Assembly (NCBI RefSeq): GCF_011761635.1
Contig: NZ_JAASRN010000008.1
Span: 1 to 52,963, forward strand
Length of the DNA: 52,963 bases
Source of the DNA: Thermonema lapsum
GTDB lineage: Bacteria > Bacteroidota > Bacteroidia > Cytophagales > Thermonemataceae
Reading direction: 5' to 3'
In this document: piece after piece, positions 27,287 through 36,631 of the stretch
Numbering within the stretch: position 1 is the stretch's first letter
Layout: each line of letters opens with the position of its first letter
Made by a program: the position numbers and the translations under genes
Notes under the pieces: model-generated
What the model saw: only the letters and a program-made list of their open reading frames with translations
Database searches by the model: none
Told to the model about the DNA's origin: nothing

Positions 27287-28399
27287 ATGATAGTTGGTGT
27301 ACCTAAGGAAATCAAGAATAATGAAAATCGCGTGGCGGTAACCCCTGCCGGAGTTACTGAGTTTGTAAAACGTGGGCACACGGTGTATGTGCAAAAAAGT
27401 GCTGGCGAGGGCAGTGGCTTTGCCGATGAATCCTATGAGAAAGCAGGGGCTATCCTGCTTGACTCTATTGAAGAGGTGTATGCCAAAGCAGAGATGATAG
27501 TGAAAGTAAAAGAACCCATCGAGCCAGAATATAAGCTGATTCGAGAGGGGCAACTTGTTTTCACTTATTTTCACTTTGCTTCTTCCGAAGCACTGACCCA
27601 AGCCATGATTGAGCAAAAAGGCGTATGCCTTGCTTACGAGACCGTGGAAAAAGCAGACGGCAGCTTGCCTTTACTCATCCCGATGTCGGAAGTAGCCGGA
27701 CGTATGGCAGTGCAAGAAGGTGCCAAGTATCTTGAAAAGCCCGTAGGTGGCAGAGGTATTTTGCTGGGAGGGGTGCCCGGTGTAATGCCCGCCAATGTGT
27801 TGATTATCGGCGGTGGGGTGGTAGGTACGCAGGCAGCCAAAATGGCGGCAGGCTTGGGGGCTAATGTAACCATTATGGACGTAAATCTGAGTCGCCTGCG
27901 TTATTTGGCTGATATCATGCCTGCCAACGTGCGCACCATGATGTCGAACGAATACAATATCCGTGAAGCCGTGAAAACGGCAGATTTGGTCATTGGGGCT
28001 GTTCTGATTCCCGGTGCCAAAGCGCCCAAACTGATTACCCGTGATATGCTCAAAACCATGCGCCCCGGTGCAGTAGTGGTAGATGTTGCCGTAGACCAAG
28101 GCGGATGCATTGAGACCTGCACACCCACTACGCACGAAAACCCCACTTTTGTGATTGATGGCGTGCTGCATTACTGCGTAGCCAACATGCCGGGGGCTGT
28201 GCCTTATACCTCTACTTTGGCGCTCACTAATGCTACTTTACCCTATGCTTTGCGTTTGGCAGATTTGGGATGGCGCGAAGCTTGCTTGCGAAGCAACGAG
28301 CTGAAGCTTGGTTTGAACGTAGTGCATGGTAAAGTTGTGTACAAAGCGGTGGCAGAAGCTTTCAACTTGCCTTATGTGCCTGTAGAAGAGGTACTTTAA
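27287..28399 (+). CDS. ald: Alanine dehydrogenase
   Basis: This 370-residue enzyme interconverts L-alanine and pyruvate plus ammonia using NAD. The family start [20 protein letters not shown] is clear, and the pyruvate-site residues fall at the usual positions: Arg15, Lys75 in VKVKEP and His96 in YFHFA. The Rossmann motif [14 protein letters not shown] (about 168-181) and the catalytic VDVAVDQGG (about 265-273) follow. The open frame extends 38 codons upstream, but ATG 27287 matches the family and lies downstream of the predicted promoter. Length is standard. It is monocistronic, with a terminator shared with the convergent porQ gene. It links nitrogen metabolism with pyruvate, like glnN and pyk in this window. 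Confidence 0.97.
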   Translation: MIVGVPKEIKNNENRVAVTPAGVTEFVKRGHTVYVQKSAGEGSGFADESYEKAGAILLDSIEEVYAKAEMIVKVKEPIEPEYKLIREGQLVFTYFHFASSEALTQAMIEQKGVCLAYETVEKADGSLPLLIPMSEVAGRMAVQEGAKYLEKPVGGRGILLGGVPGVMPANVLIIGGGVVGTQAAKMAAGLGANVTIMDVNLSRLRYLADIMPANVRTMMSNEYNIREAVKTADLVIGAVLIPGAKAPKLITRDMLKTMRPGAVVVDVAVDQGGCIETCTPTTHENPTFVIDGVLHYCVANMPGAVPYTSTLALTNATLPYALRLADLGWREACLRSNELKLGLNVVHGKVVYKAVAEAFNLPYVPVEEVL

Positions 28400-28431
28400 A
28401 AGTAATCCCATGCAAAATTGCAGCATTTATG

Positions 28432-28456
28432 AAAAAGGGGCTTTTGCCCCTTTTTT
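28432..28456 (+). terminator. Bidirectional terminator between ald and porQ
   Basis: AAAAAGGGGC (28432-28441) and GCCCCTTTTT (28446-28455) form a perfect 10-bp stem with a TTTT loop and T-runs on both strands' 3' sides. It can serve both the plus-strand ald and the minus-strand yfiR-porQ transcript, which ends at 28463. Confidence 0.9.
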
Positions 28457-28462
28457 ATCTCA

Positions 28463-29434
28463 TCACCAATGAACTTGCAAGCCCCAAAAATGACGTGGAT
28501 AGTTTGCTTGGTAGCCACTCAGGGCATATGACAGCTGTAGTCTTTTTAACAAAAGGCGAAATCCCAAAGACCAGCCAGCACGATGCGAGAAATCACGGTA
28601 ACGCAATGATTGGTTGCGTTGCCCGTCGAAGCCTACTTGCACTTGAAAGGCTCTGTGTAGCAAAATATCTGCACCTATTCCTGTGTGAGTAAGCCACTCC
28701 GCTGCACTTGGGTTGTTCCGAGTTTGTCGCCAGTCATGAAGGCGCGATAAGGTAAGATAAAAGCGAAGGGGCATGTGTACAGGTTTAAAAACGCTGTTTA
28801 TGCGTGCATCGAAAGGTAGTATTGGCGTGCTTTGAGGTAGTGATGCCGTGGCAAACCCCATGTTTTTCAACAATATGCCGAAGCGGAAATCTGCAGTGGG
28901 GTGAACAAAAACAGCATTGAGGTCTAAGGCAAAGCCATGGGCACTGTATTCGGCGATGTTACTGCTTACCCACTTGATGGCTCCACCCACATGGTAATTG
29001 CCCAAGCGGTGTCCCCAGCCGGCTTCTATGGCATAGTCGGCAGCACGAAAGGTACCCAGTACTTGCCCTGTAGGGTCTGTTTCTTGCATTTTGCCATAGT
29101 TTAAATAGCGGATGCCTATGCCCAGTGGCATTTGTCTATTCAAGAAAGGAAATACCATCGTCGCATTGCTATAACTCATGCCTTCACGCAGGCTTTGAAA
29201 GCTGACGGCAGCCCTGTGTGTGTCATTTATGCTTAGTGCTGCAGGGGCAGTCATCCAAGCAAAGAGGTCGGTGCTGTCAAAAACGGCTTGAGCTTCGCCC
29301 AAGGCTGCCCCTCGTGGATGCGGGGCAAGGTTCAAGACTTGAAACGACTGTTTTCCATACACTTGTGCTGTGCAGTGAAGGGCGTCCGACAAGATACATG
29401 CCACAAAAACAATCCAAAAAAAGCAGTATTTCAT
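28463..29434 (-). CDS. porQ: PorQ-like type IX secretion system protein
   Basis: This 323-residue outer-membrane protein resembles PorQ, a T9SS accessory beta-barrel that acts with PorU, PorV and PorZ in the attachment complex. It has a signal peptide (to about residue 24, HCTAQ), then the PorV/PorQ-like opening QSFQVLNLAPHPRGAALGEAQAVF, and repeated amphipathic beta strands rich in aromatic ends, finishing with a terminal aromatic residue (HFWGLQVHW), typical of outer-membrane barrels. Length is typical of PorQ. Its ATG overlaps the yfiR stop (ATGA). The T9SS cargo gene at 18.5 kb agrees with an active system. The distinction from other PorV-family barrels rests on pattern only. Confidence 0.8.
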   Translation of the reverse strand: MKYCFFWIVFVACILSDALHCTAQVYGKQSFQVLNLAPHPRGAALGEAQAVFDSTDLFAWMTAPAALSINDTHRAAVSFQSLREGMSYSNATMVFPFLNRQMPLGIGIRYLNYGKMQETDPTGQVLGTFRAADYAIEAGWGHRLGNYHVGGAIKWVSSNIAEYSAHGFALDLNAVFVHPTADFRFGILLKNMGFATASLPQSTPILPFDARINSVFKPVHMPLRFYLTLSRLHDWRQTRNNPSAAEWLTHTGIGADILLHRAFQVQVGFDGQRNQSLRYRDFSHRAGWSLGFRLLLKRLQLSYALSGYQANYPRHFWGLQVHW

Positions 29435-29982
29435 TTGTTTTGAACAATAATGCCTAAGCGCAACAACTGATAAGAGACCTTTAATCCTGTCTTTTCTATG
29501 TTTTGCGGATTAATTTGAAAAATCAACTTGCTGTCTTTTACAATAAAATTGATACTGCTGAACTCTTGGATATATTCCTCGTTCTCGGTGAGAACCAACA
29601 AAGGCATGCCGGCAATTTTTTGAAGTAGTTTTGCTTTGCGGTAGGGAGTGAGCGCAAACGTATTAGGAATAAACAAAATATGGCAGTTGCTTTCTATGTC
29701 TTCTATGTCTTCATACTTACGGATGATAAAGCGCATGTAAGGCGAGCTTTTGGCACGTGCCATCCGGTAAAGTCCTTGCAGAATGGGAGAGTCGCCAAGC
29801 ACCCCGATGATGTGCAGACGGTTGTCTTCGGGCCACTGTATGTATTTACAAAAGTTGTAAATAAACACAGAATGATAGAGATAGTGTATATCGGTTCTAC
29901 TCTGACCATAGCCACGCGGAATTGCCAGCAAGCAAAATAAAATAAGATGTAGCATCAATAAACTGGCGCGAGAGGCTTTCAT
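29431..29982 (-). CDS. YfiR family periplasmic protein
   Basis: This 183-residue secreted protein belongs to the YfiR/DUF4154 family. It has a Sec signal peptide (to about residue 26, PRGYGQ). The family core follows: YLYHSVFIYNFCKYIQWPE (about 33-51), IIGVLGDSPI, and a C-terminal ENEEYIQEFSSINFIVKDSKLIFQIN. In Pseudomonas YfiR represses the diguanylate cyclase YfiN from the periplasm; no cyclase is adjacent here, and in Bacteroidota the family's role is unknown. The stop overlaps the porQ start in ATGA, so the two are co-translated, which suggests an envelope role linked to secretion. Confidence 0.85.
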   Translation of the reverse strand: MKASRASLLMLHLILFCLLAIPRGYGQSRTDIHYLYHSVFIYNFCKYIQWPEDNRLHIIGVLGDSPILQGLYRMARAKSSPYMRFIIRKYEDIEDIESNCHILFIPNTFALTPYRKAKLLQKIAGMPLLVLTENEEYIQEFSSINFIVKDSKLIFQINPQNIEKTGLKVSYQLLRLGIIVQNK

Positions 29983-30065
29983 GATTTCATCTGATTAGTA
30001 GGTAAAAGCATTCATTCATTGCCTCAATATAATGAAATATTGAAAAAAACGAAGGTTTTTTACAA

Positions 30066-30093
30066 ACAAAAGAGCCGCCAAAAGGCGGCTCTT
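30066..30093 (-). terminator. Intrinsic terminator after lon
   Basis: On the minus strand AAGAGCCGCC and GGCGGCTCTT (plus 30084-30093 and 30070-30079) form a perfect 10-bp stem with a TTTT loop, followed by TTTTG. It lies just past the lon stop. Confidence 0.85.
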
Positions 30094-30096
30094 GAT

Positions 30097-32490
30097 TTAA
30101 AGCTGCAAAGCATGCTTAAGCACCTCTTGGGCGGTGCGAACATAGGTTATTTTTAGTTTTTTGATAAGTGGCGATTTGATTTCTTCGACATCTTTTTGAT
30201 TGGCTTCGCACAAAATTACCTCTTCGATGCCGGCACGTTGAGCCGCCAGTAGTTTTTCTTTGATACCACCTACCGGCAGCACTCTGCCGCGCAGGGTGAT
30301 TTCAGCAGTCATTGCCAAATTGCTGCGTACCGGCTTTTTAAGATACAGCGATGCCAAAGAAGTAAATATGGTAATGCCGGCAGAAGGTCCGTCTTTGGGT
30401 ATAGCACCTTCTGGGACATGTATATGCAGGTCGTATTCCTCGAAAAGGCGATAGTCAATATTTAATGTCTCTGCCTGCGACTTTAAAAGGGTAAAGGCGG
30501 TGCTTGCCGATTCTTTCATGACTTCGCCTAAGCGCCCCGATAAGGTAAGTTTCCCTTTGCCCCGAGTCAGTAGGGATTCAATATAAAGGATGTCGCCGCC
30601 CACGGGTGTCCATGCCAAGCCTATAGCTACCCCATGAGGTAGATTTTCTTCGCTTAGCTCTTTGTGGTAGGGAGGCTTGCCAAGCAACTGGTACACGTCT
30701 TTGCTTTTAATAAGCTTGGGGTATTCTTCTTCCATAGCCACGGCTTTGGCTACCTTGCGCATGAGACTCCCGACTTGACGCTCCAATTGCCGTACACCCG
30801 ACTCCCGCGTATATTCTTCTATAAGTGTAAGCAGGGCATTCTCTTGTACACGCACTTGCTTGCCGCTAAGCCCGTTGGCTTCCCTCTGCTTGGGAACCAG
30901 ATACTGCTTGGCAATTTCCAGCTTTTCGTCTATGGTGTACCCCGTCAGCTCTATGATTTCCATGCGGTCGCGCAAGGCGGGATGCAAGGTGTCCAAGGTG
31001 TTGGCAGTGGCTATAAAAAGCACTTTCGATAAATCGAAAGGCACCTCCAGAAAATTATCTACAAAGGCATTGTTTTGCTCGGGGTCCAGTACTTCCAACA
31101 GAGCAGATGCCGGGTCACCACGGAAATCACTTCCTATCTTGTCTATTTCATCCAGTACAAACACAGGGTTTGAAGTGCCAGCGCGTCGCAACAATTGTAT
31201 GATTTTTCCGGGCATGGCACCGATATAGGTTTTGCGGTGCCCTCGTATTTCGGCTTCATCGTGTAAGCCCCCCAACGACATACGCACGTATTCGCGCCCC
31301 AAGGCTTTGGCTATAGACTTACCCAGAGATGTTTTGCCTACCCCGGGAGGACCATATAAGCAGAGGATAGGACCTTGCAGCGAGGATTTGAGTTTCATCA
31401 CTGCCAGAAACTCTAAAATCCGTTCTTTTACTTTTTCCAACCCGTAATGGTCTTGGTCCAGTATTTTCTTGGCGTATTGTAGGTCGATTTTATCTTGCGA
31501 GAGGCGTCCCCAAGGCAAGTCAAGCAACAACTCTAAATAATTGACTTGAATGCCATATTCGGGCATACCGGGGGCTAAGCGCAACAATTTATTTACCTCT
31601 TTGTCAAAGTGCTGAGCCATCTCTTTGGACCACTTCATTTGAGCAGCTTTCTCTTTAAACTCCTCCACCAAGGCGCCCTCGTGCTCATAGCCCAGCTCGT
31701 GCTGTAGCACTTTAATTTGTTGGCGCAGGTAATAGTCGCGTTGTTGCTTGTCTAAGTCGCTGTGTACTTTCTTCTGAATTTCATTTTTCAGCTCCAGCAG
31801 TTGAATGTTTTTCAGCAACTGCTCGAGTAGTGCCATGCCGCGGTGAATGATGTCGTCTTCTTCAAGCAGACGCTGCTTTTCGGACAAGCTGATTTGCAAT
31901 TGAACTGACAAAAAGTTGACCAAAAAATGAAAGCTTTCTATGTTGGAAAGAGTGGCATAGGCATCTTCCGACAATTCTGGGTGCAATTGTATCACGCGTT
32001 GGGCAGCATCCAGCAAGTTTTCCTTCAGTGCTTTGGCTTCGTCGCTGTGGGTATTGACTTCCGATTCTGGCAAAGGAGCCACCTCCGCCATGAAGTAAGG
32101 TGTATCTTGTACATACTCAAGAACACGAAAGCGCCCCAACCCTTGCAGAACAATGGTTACCTGTCCGTTGGGAAGGTTCACTTTTTTTAGAATCTGGGCA
32201 GCTGTGCCTATTTCAAAAAGGTCGTTGCTTCCGGGCTCCTCGATGTTCTCTTCCTTTTGTGCCACAACGCCGATAATAGCGCCTTGTTTCTCATATTGAC
32301 GAATGAGCTGCATGGACTTTTCGCGCCCCACCGTCACTGGAATAATGACGCCGGGAAATAAAACCGTATTGCGTACAGCCAATATAGGAAGAGGGGAAGG
32401 TATAGGGCGCTTACGAAGGCGTGCTTCTTCTTCTTCGTTGAGTAATAGAAGCATTTCAAATCCTTCGTCTGCTTGCATATGTCTTATCAT
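30097..32490 (-). CDS. lon: ATP-dependent protease Lon
   Basis: This 797-residue cytoplasmic protease degrades misfolded and regulatory proteins. In order: LON substrate-binding domain (residues about 30-240, [20 protein letters not shown]), a coiled coil (about 240-290), the AAA+ domain with Walker [18 protein letters not shown] (about 380) and [10 protein letters not shown], and the C-terminal peptidase domain with the Ser/Lys dyad (Ser about 703 in [10 protein letters not shown], Lys in GGIKEKLL). The longest frame starts with TTG at 32559; ATG 32490 is preferred, and ATG 32478 is equally close to the family start. It is monocistronic with a terminator. A candidate -7 box lies at 32637-32644. 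Confidence 0.97.
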   Translation of the reverse strand: MIRHMQADEGFEMLLLLNEEEEARLRKRPIPSPLPILAVRNTVLFPGVIIPVTVGREKSMQLIRQYEKQGAIIGVVAQKEENIEEPGSNDLFEIGTAAQILKKVNLPNGQVTIVLQGLGRFRVLEYVQDTPYFMAEVAPLPESEVNTHSDEAKALKENLLDAAQRVIQLHPELSEDAYATLSNIESFHFLVNFLSVQLQISLSEKQRLLEEDDIIHRGMALLEQLLKNIQLLELKNEIQKKVHSDLDKQQRDYYLRQQIKVLQHELGYEHEGALVEEFKEKAAQMKWSKEMAQHFDKEVNKLLRLAPGMPEYGIQVNYLELLLDLPWGRLSQDKIDLQYAKKILDQDHYGLEKVKERILEFLAVMKLKSSLQGPILCLYGPPGVGKTSLGKSIAKALGREYVRMSLGGLHDEAEIRGHRKTYIGAMPGKIIQLLRRAGTSNPVFVLDEIDKIGSDFRGDPASALLEVLDPEQNNAFVDNFLEVPFDLSKVLFIATANTLDTLHPALRDRMEIIELTGYTIDEKLEIAKQYLVPKQREANGLSGKQVRVQENALLTLIEEYTRESGVRQLERQVGSLMRKVAKAVAMEEEYPKLIKSKDVYQLLGKPPYHKELSEENLPHGVAIGLAWTPVGGDILYIESLLTRGKGKLTLSGRLGEVMKESASTAFTLLKSQAETLNIDYRLFEEYDLHIHVPEGAIPKDGPSAGITIFTSLASLYLKKPVRSNLAMTAEITLRGRVLPVGGIKEKLLAAQRAGIEEVILCEANQKDVEEIKSPLIKKLKITYVRTAQEVLKHALQL

Positions 32491-32636
32491 AAAGGTTACA
32501 AAGTTGTGTAATTCTAAGTATCCAAAAGGGTGTTTATTGCGTATAGTAAAAACATGCAACGCTTGGCTTATTGCTCAAAAATCCTTTACTTAACCAATAG
32601 AATGAGTGTTTTTACTTGTTTATTTTATGCAGTTTG

Positions 32637-32644
32637 CAAAAGTA
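32637..32644 (-). promoter_or_regulatory. Candidate -7 element of lon
   Basis: Minus-strand TACTTTTG is an exact TAnnTTTG match about 150 nt upstream of the lon ATG. The -33 position has GTT instead of TTG. The long leader weakens the case. Confidence 0.35.
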
Positions 32645-32690
32645 ATAAAAACTAAGCGACTGTAACTTCTCATTGAATTCGGTATATACT

Positions 32691-34655
32691 ATGAGCAGTT
32701 TCTTTTTACGCTTTGGAGCGGCTTTTTTTATGCTTAGTCTATTGGGGGGACAGGGGCTTGCACAAATCGACAAAGTGAAGAAAGAGTCCTTTGTCATGAA
32801 GTCCGATAGTGTGCTGGCGCGCTACAAAGGAAGTACCTTTGTTTTCCCCTATATCAATAAGCGAACTTATTACTATAACGCGAAGGAATTGGAAAACATC
32901 CGGCAGGCTTTCCGCAAGCGCGAGTTCGAAGAGGCATATAAGCTTCTTTATCGCTATGTCATGAACTTTGGGGTAGAAAACTTTTACCGCGATACCGACC
33001 TGCTGTGGCAGTTGGGTAGGCTCATGGAGCTATTCGATGACATAGAGCTTGCCAAGAGCATGTATCGCATTGTATTGAAGCACCATCGTGGACCCAATGT
33101 GCGCCAAATGGAACTCTACTACGATTCGCTTACGGTCAACGATAAGGACTACTACGTGCCTTTAGAATACTACTATGAGTTGGTAGAGTACCGTAAGCTG
33201 ATTGACACCTTGCGCCCCCCACAAGGTGTGCTGCTCAATATGGGCGCTTGGGTGAACTCATTGGCGCCGGATTATGCGCCTGCCATTAGCCCTTCGGGCG
33301 ATTTGCTCATTTTTACTTCCAAGCGAAACAAACGGAAAACTGCTGCTGGCGATGAGCTACCCAACGAGGATATTTTCTTCTGTCGAAAGGTGGAGGATTA
33401 TTGGACCATGGCGGAAGAATTCAAAGGTTTAAATACGATTTACAACGAAGGTTCGGCGCACATATCCAAAGACGGTAAGACCATTTACTTTTCGCGTTGT
33501 GAAGCCCCCGATGGCTATGGCAGCTGCGATTTGTATGTGGCGTCTCTGCAAGCCGACAGCACTTGGCGAGTGGAAAACTTGGGTCCTAATGTGAACAGTG
33601 TGGCTTGGGACTCACACCCCTCTTTGTCCCGTAACGAAGATACACTCTATTTCGCTTCTGACCGCATTGGTGGCTTTGGTCTCTCCGATATTTATTTTAC
33701 CTACAAACGCCCAGATGGCAGCTGGGCACCGGCGCAGAATCTGGGACCTACCATCAATACCCGCCGCAATGAAGTGAGCCCTTTTATGCACCCTGTTTAT
33801 GATGTGCTGTATTTCAGCTCCGATGGTCATTTAGTCAATTTTGGCAGCTTTGACATATACAAGGCTTATCGCGTAGGCGGGCGTTGGCAAGAGCCCATCA
33901 ACGTAGGTCCTTTGGTAAATGGTGCTGGCAGTGAATACTACTTTGCCATAGACCCCAAGGCTGAGTATTTATACTATGCTCGTTCCGAAACCGACGACAT
34001 CGATAACCTGGACCTCTACTCTTTTCCTTTACCTATGGAAGCGCAGCCCGAAGCCACCACTTTGTTTAAAGGTTATGTGGTGGACTCCGAAACAGGCAAC
34101 CCCTTCCAAGGGATTGTAGCAGTCATAGACTTGGATAACGGCATTGAAATTGCTCCCAAATATCTACGTCCTGATGGTTCTTATGAGTTTGATTTGATAA
34201 AGAATAACAACTACTTAGTCATTATTACCGGTGAAGACTTCTTTCGCATACAGCAACGCTTCTATTTGGAAGGAGACACGACCATTACCCTGAAAGCTAC
34301 CTCACTCAAATTCCGGAAGTTCCAGTTTGCTTCTATAGAGTTTGAGCCGAGCAAGGCGGAAATTTTGCCCGAGATGGAGCCCGATTTGAACAAGGTCGTT
34401 CTTTTCTTGGCAGACAACCCTACAGTGCGCTTGCGTATTTCCGGACATACCGACTCGGACGGTAACGAACAATTTAACCTCGAATTGTCGAGGCGGCGTG
34501 CCGAAGCTATTCGTAATTACATATTACAAAAGGGAGGTTTTCCGCCTGAACGCATAGAGGCAGTAGGTTATGGAAGCAGTCGCCCTTTGGTGCCAGAGGT
34601 AACCGAAGAAGACAAGCGCCGCAACCGACGGGTGGAGTTTGAAATCATCAATTAA
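32691..34655 (+). CDS. PorE-like TPR/propeller/OmpA envelope protein (copy 1)
   Basis: This 654-residue protein has the four-part plan of PorE, the T9SS subunit that ties the secreton to peptidoglycan. After a Sec signal peptide (to about residue 25, GGQGLAQ) come helical TPR-like repeats (about 50-150), a PD40/WD40-type propeller (about 180-420, repeated DIYFTYKRPDGSW and IYFSRCEAPDGYGSCDLY units), a carboxypeptidase-regulatory-like beta-sandwich (about 450-535, FKGYVVDSETGNPFQG) and an OmpA-C domain with SGHTDSDGNEQFNLELSRRR (about 585-604). No lipobox cysteine is visible, unlike P. gingivalis PorE. The TTG at 32673 is less likely than ATG 32691. It may be a PorE or a paralogue. Confidence 0.87.
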   Translation: MSSFFLRFGAAFFMLSLLGGQGLAQIDKVKKESFVMKSDSVLARYKGSTFVFPYINKRTYYYNAKELENIRQAFRKREFEEAYKLLYRYVMNFGVENFYRDTDLLWQLGRLMELFDDIELAKSMYRIVLKHHRGPNVRQMELYYDSLTVNDKDYYVPLEYYYELVEYRKLIDTLRPPQGVLLNMGAWVNSLAPDYAPAISPSGDLLIFTSKRNKRKTAAGDELPNEDIFFCRKVEDYWTMAEEFKGLNTIYNEGSAHISKDGKTIYFSRCEAPDGYGSCDLYVASLQADSTWRVENLGPNVNSVAWDSHPSLSRNEDTLYFASDRIGGFGLSDIYFTYKRPDGSWAPAQNLGPTINTRRNEVSPFMHPVYDVLYFSSDGHLVNFGSFDIYKAYRVGGRWQEPINVGPLVNGAGSEYYFAIDPKAEYLYYARSETDDIDNLDLYSFPLPMEAQPEATTLFKGYVVDSETGNPFQGIVAVIDLDNGIEIAPKYLRPDGSYEFDLIKNNNYLVIITGEDFFRIQQRFYLEGDTTITLKATSLKFRKFQFASIEFEPSKAEILPEMEPDLNKVVLFLADNPTVRLRISGHTDSDGNEQFNLELSRRRAEAIRNYILQKGGFPPERIEAVGYGSSRPLVPEVTEEDKRRNRRVEFEIIN

Positions 34656-34738
34656 AAATAAGTATCCATTGGCTGTGCTTGTTGCTACCTTTACCCGACC
34701 AAAAGCACTAACAAGCAAAACCAAAAACACGTTGGGTC

Positions 34739-34933
34739 ATGGGAAAAATAGAAAGAATCATTTACTTGCTTGCGGCAGTATTGGTCATATTGCTTGCTTT
34801 TCGCTTTATTTGGGGGCTTTTGAAAATAATTATTGTCCTTGCAGGACTTGGCTTTGTTTTCTTTTTGATATATAGCCTGCTGCAGGACAGCAGCGGTGAA
34901 TCGCAGAAAAAGGCAGGAAACGAAGACCTATGA
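34739..34933 (+). CDS. Small two-helix membrane protein
   Basis: This 64-residue protein holds two hydrophobic helices (IIYLLAAVLVILLAFRFIW, about 6-24, and LLKIIIVLAGLGFVFFLIYSL, about 27-47) and a short charged tail (GESQKKAGNEDL). I recognise no named family. Its stop overlaps the xerD start (ATGA), and it lies 83 nt after the PorE-like gene. The tight coupling to xerD makes a real, translated gene likely. A role in membrane assembly of the cell-division/recombination site is speculation. Confidence 0.7.
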   Translation: MGKIERIIYLLAAVLVILLAFRFIWGLLKIIIVLAGLGFVFFLIYSLLQDSSGESQKKAGNEDL

Positions 34934-35898
34934 CGGAAAAGCTTGCCAAAAAATGGGATGTGTACATAGAACGCTTTAAAAACTACCTGTCGGCAGAGCG
35001 TTCTTTTTCAGCTCACTCGGTGCAAGCCTATGTGCGCGATGTGCGTAAGTTGAAAGAATATGCATTGGAAGTGCTGACGCCTCCTGCCGACCCTTTTCAT
35101 TTGAACACCGAGCAACTGTCTGGTTTTTTGTATTACCTCAACCGCGACCAACAGATAGCAGAGCGCTCGCAAGCGCGTATTCTATCAGGCATCAAAGCTT
35201 TTTACCGTTTTTTGCAGCTCGAAGACTTAATTATTGAGGACCCAGCAGTATTACTTGAAACCCCCAAGTTGGGGCGGCGCCTGCCCGATACGCTTAGTGT
35301 GAAAGAAATCGATGCTATTCTTGGAGCAATAGACCTTTCTACCGATGAGGGCGTGCGCAACAGAGCCATGCTGGAAGTGCTTTATAGTTGTGGCTTGCGG
35401 GTATCAGAACTTACCGAGCTGAAAATAAGAAACATCTACTGGGAAATAGGCTTTCTGAAAGTGGTTGGTAAAGGCGATAAAGAGCGCTTTGTGCCTATAG
35501 GCAGCAGTGCACGCAAGCACTTGCAAATTTATCTAGACACGGTGCGCCGCCATGTAAAAGAAACAAAGGGACATGAAGAATATGTTTTCTTGAATCGCTG
35601 GGGGCGCAAGCTGACCCGCGTGTATGTTTTCACGCTCATCAAAGAATTGGCAAAGGCGGTTGGCATTCAAAAAAAAGTAAGCCCACATACCTTTCGCCAT
35701 TCTTTTGCTACCCATCTTATCGAAGGAGGTGCCGACTTGCGTGCGGTGCAAGAAATGTTGGGGCACCAATCTATCACCACCACCGAGGTGTATATCCACT
35801 TAGATATGGACTACCTGCGCGATACAGTTCAGCGTTTTCACCCACGCAACCACATCAAAGAGTCAACCAACAGCCAGCCCCAAAAAGCGAACGATTAG
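34930..35898 (+). CDS. xerD: Site-specific tyrosine recombinase XerD
   Basis: This 322-residue recombinase resolves chromosome dimers at dif with a partner Xer protein at division. The N-terminal SAM-like core-binding domain (about 1-110, FKNYLSAERSFSAHSVQAYVRDV) precedes the catalytic domain. The conserved residues are visible: Arg in SCGLRVSELTELK, His-x-x-Arg in SPHTFRHSFATHL, the GHQSITTTE histidine and the nucleophile Tyr in TEVYIHLD. It starts at ATG 34930, overlapping the small membrane protein. The 3' end overlaps the convergent bifunctional nuclease gene by 4 nt. It has 15-20 extra C-terminal residues after the usual end. Confidence 0.96.
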   Translation: MTEKLAKKWDVYIERFKNYLSAERSFSAHSVQAYVRDVRKLKEYALEVLTPPADPFHLNTEQLSGFLYYLNRDQQIAERSQARILSGIKAFYRFLQLEDLIIEDPAVLLETPKLGRRLPDTLSVKEIDAILGAIDLSTDEGVRNRAMLEVLYSCGLRVSELTELKIRNIYWEIGFLKVVGKGDKERFVPIGSSARKHLQIYLDTVRRHVKETKGHEEYVFLNRWGRKLTRVYVFTLIKELAKAVGIQKKVSPHTFRHSFATHLIEGGADLRAVQEMLGHQSITTTEVYIHLDMDYLRDTVQRFHPRNHIKESTNSQPQKAND

Positions 35899-36476
35899 TT
35901 GCGACGGTTCAGCTCGTCTCTTATCTTGGCAGCCCGCTCGTAGTCTTCTTTTTCTAAGGCTTCTTCGAGCATCTTTTGGAGCTGGTCGGTGGGGGTGTGT
36001 TTCAGCTGTTCTTCGAAGCTCTCGGAGCGCTGACCGGCAGCTACTTCTTCCATGCTTTCTTCACTTTCATCATGAATCACGATGCCAGCTTCGTCCATTA
36101 CCGATTCTTCAGCAAATATGGGGGCGTCGAAGCGTATGGCAATGGCAATGGCATCAGACGGACGAGCATCTATTACTTCCATTTGTCCGTCGCGCTCACA
36201 AATGAGTTGGGCATAAAAAACACCTTCGCGCAAATCCGAGATGATGACTTTCTGCACCGATATATCGAACGCCTCTGCTAAACTGCGAAACAGGTCGTGG
36301 GTCATCGGACGATTGGGGCGTATCTTCTCTATTTCTATGGCAATAGCCTGCGCCTCGAACATGCCGATAATGATGGGCAGACGACGCTTGCCGTTTACTT
36401 CGCCCAAGATGAGCGCAAAAGAGCCCGTTTGCGCCTGACTGTTCGATAAACCTAATATTTCTAACTCTACTTGCAC
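35895..36476 (-). CDS. Bifunctional nuclease (DUF151) family protein with UVR motif
   Basis: This 193-residue protein carries the DUF151 domain (residues 1-140: ELEILGLSNSQAQTGSFALI, IIIGMFEAQAIAIEIEKI, ARPSDAIAIAIRFDAPIF). The family has been described as DNase/RNase in some bacteria, but activity cannot be inferred here. The C terminus (about 165-193, MLEEALEKEDYERAAKIRDEL) has the UvrB/UvrC-type UVR pattern that mediates protein contact. The longest frame starts at TTG 36506, but the GTG at 36476 fits the family start, has AGAGGA 6 nt upstream, and leaves room for the -7 box at 36535-36542. It overlaps xerD by 4 nt at the 3' end. Confidence 0.85.
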   Translation of the reverse strand: MQVELEILGLSNSQAQTGSFALILGEVNGKRRLPIIIGMFEAQAIAIEIEKIRPNRPMTHDLFRSLAEAFDISVQKVIISDLREGVFYAQLICERDGQMEVIDARPSDAIAIAIRFDAPIFAEESVMDEAGIVIHDESEESMEEVAAGQRSESFEEQLKHTPTDQLQKMLEEALEKEDYERAAKIRDELNRRN

Positions 36477-36534
36477 GGTGGTCCTCTTTTTTAAGTTTGT
36501 GGTCAAAAAAACTGTGCCGAGCCTTCTTGGCTTG

Positions 36535-36542
36535 CAAATATA
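36535..36542 (-). promoter_or_regulatory. Candidate -7 element of the DUF151 gene
   Basis: Minus-strand TATATTTG is an exact TAnnTTTG match 59 nt upstream of the GTG start. No TTG is found at the -33 position. Confidence 0.45.
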
Positions 36543-36572
36543 AAGAGTTTAACAGTTTTAGGCTTAAAAATA

Positions 36573-36606
36573 CAAAAAGAGGCAGCCTTGTACAAGGCTG
36601 CCTCTT
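36573..36606 (-). terminator. Intrinsic terminator after etfA
   Basis: A 30-nt perfect palindrome (36577-36606, centre CCTTGTACAAGG) is followed on the minus strand by TTTTTG. It ends the etfB-etfA transcript, 26 nt after the etfA stop. Confidence 0.88.
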
Positions 36607-36631
36607 GGAAATATGCTATTGCTTGAGCAGA

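Noticed and set aside
28429-28692. Plus-strand frame of 87 codons after ald
   Set aside because: It begins in the terminator hairpin and runs antisense to porQ.
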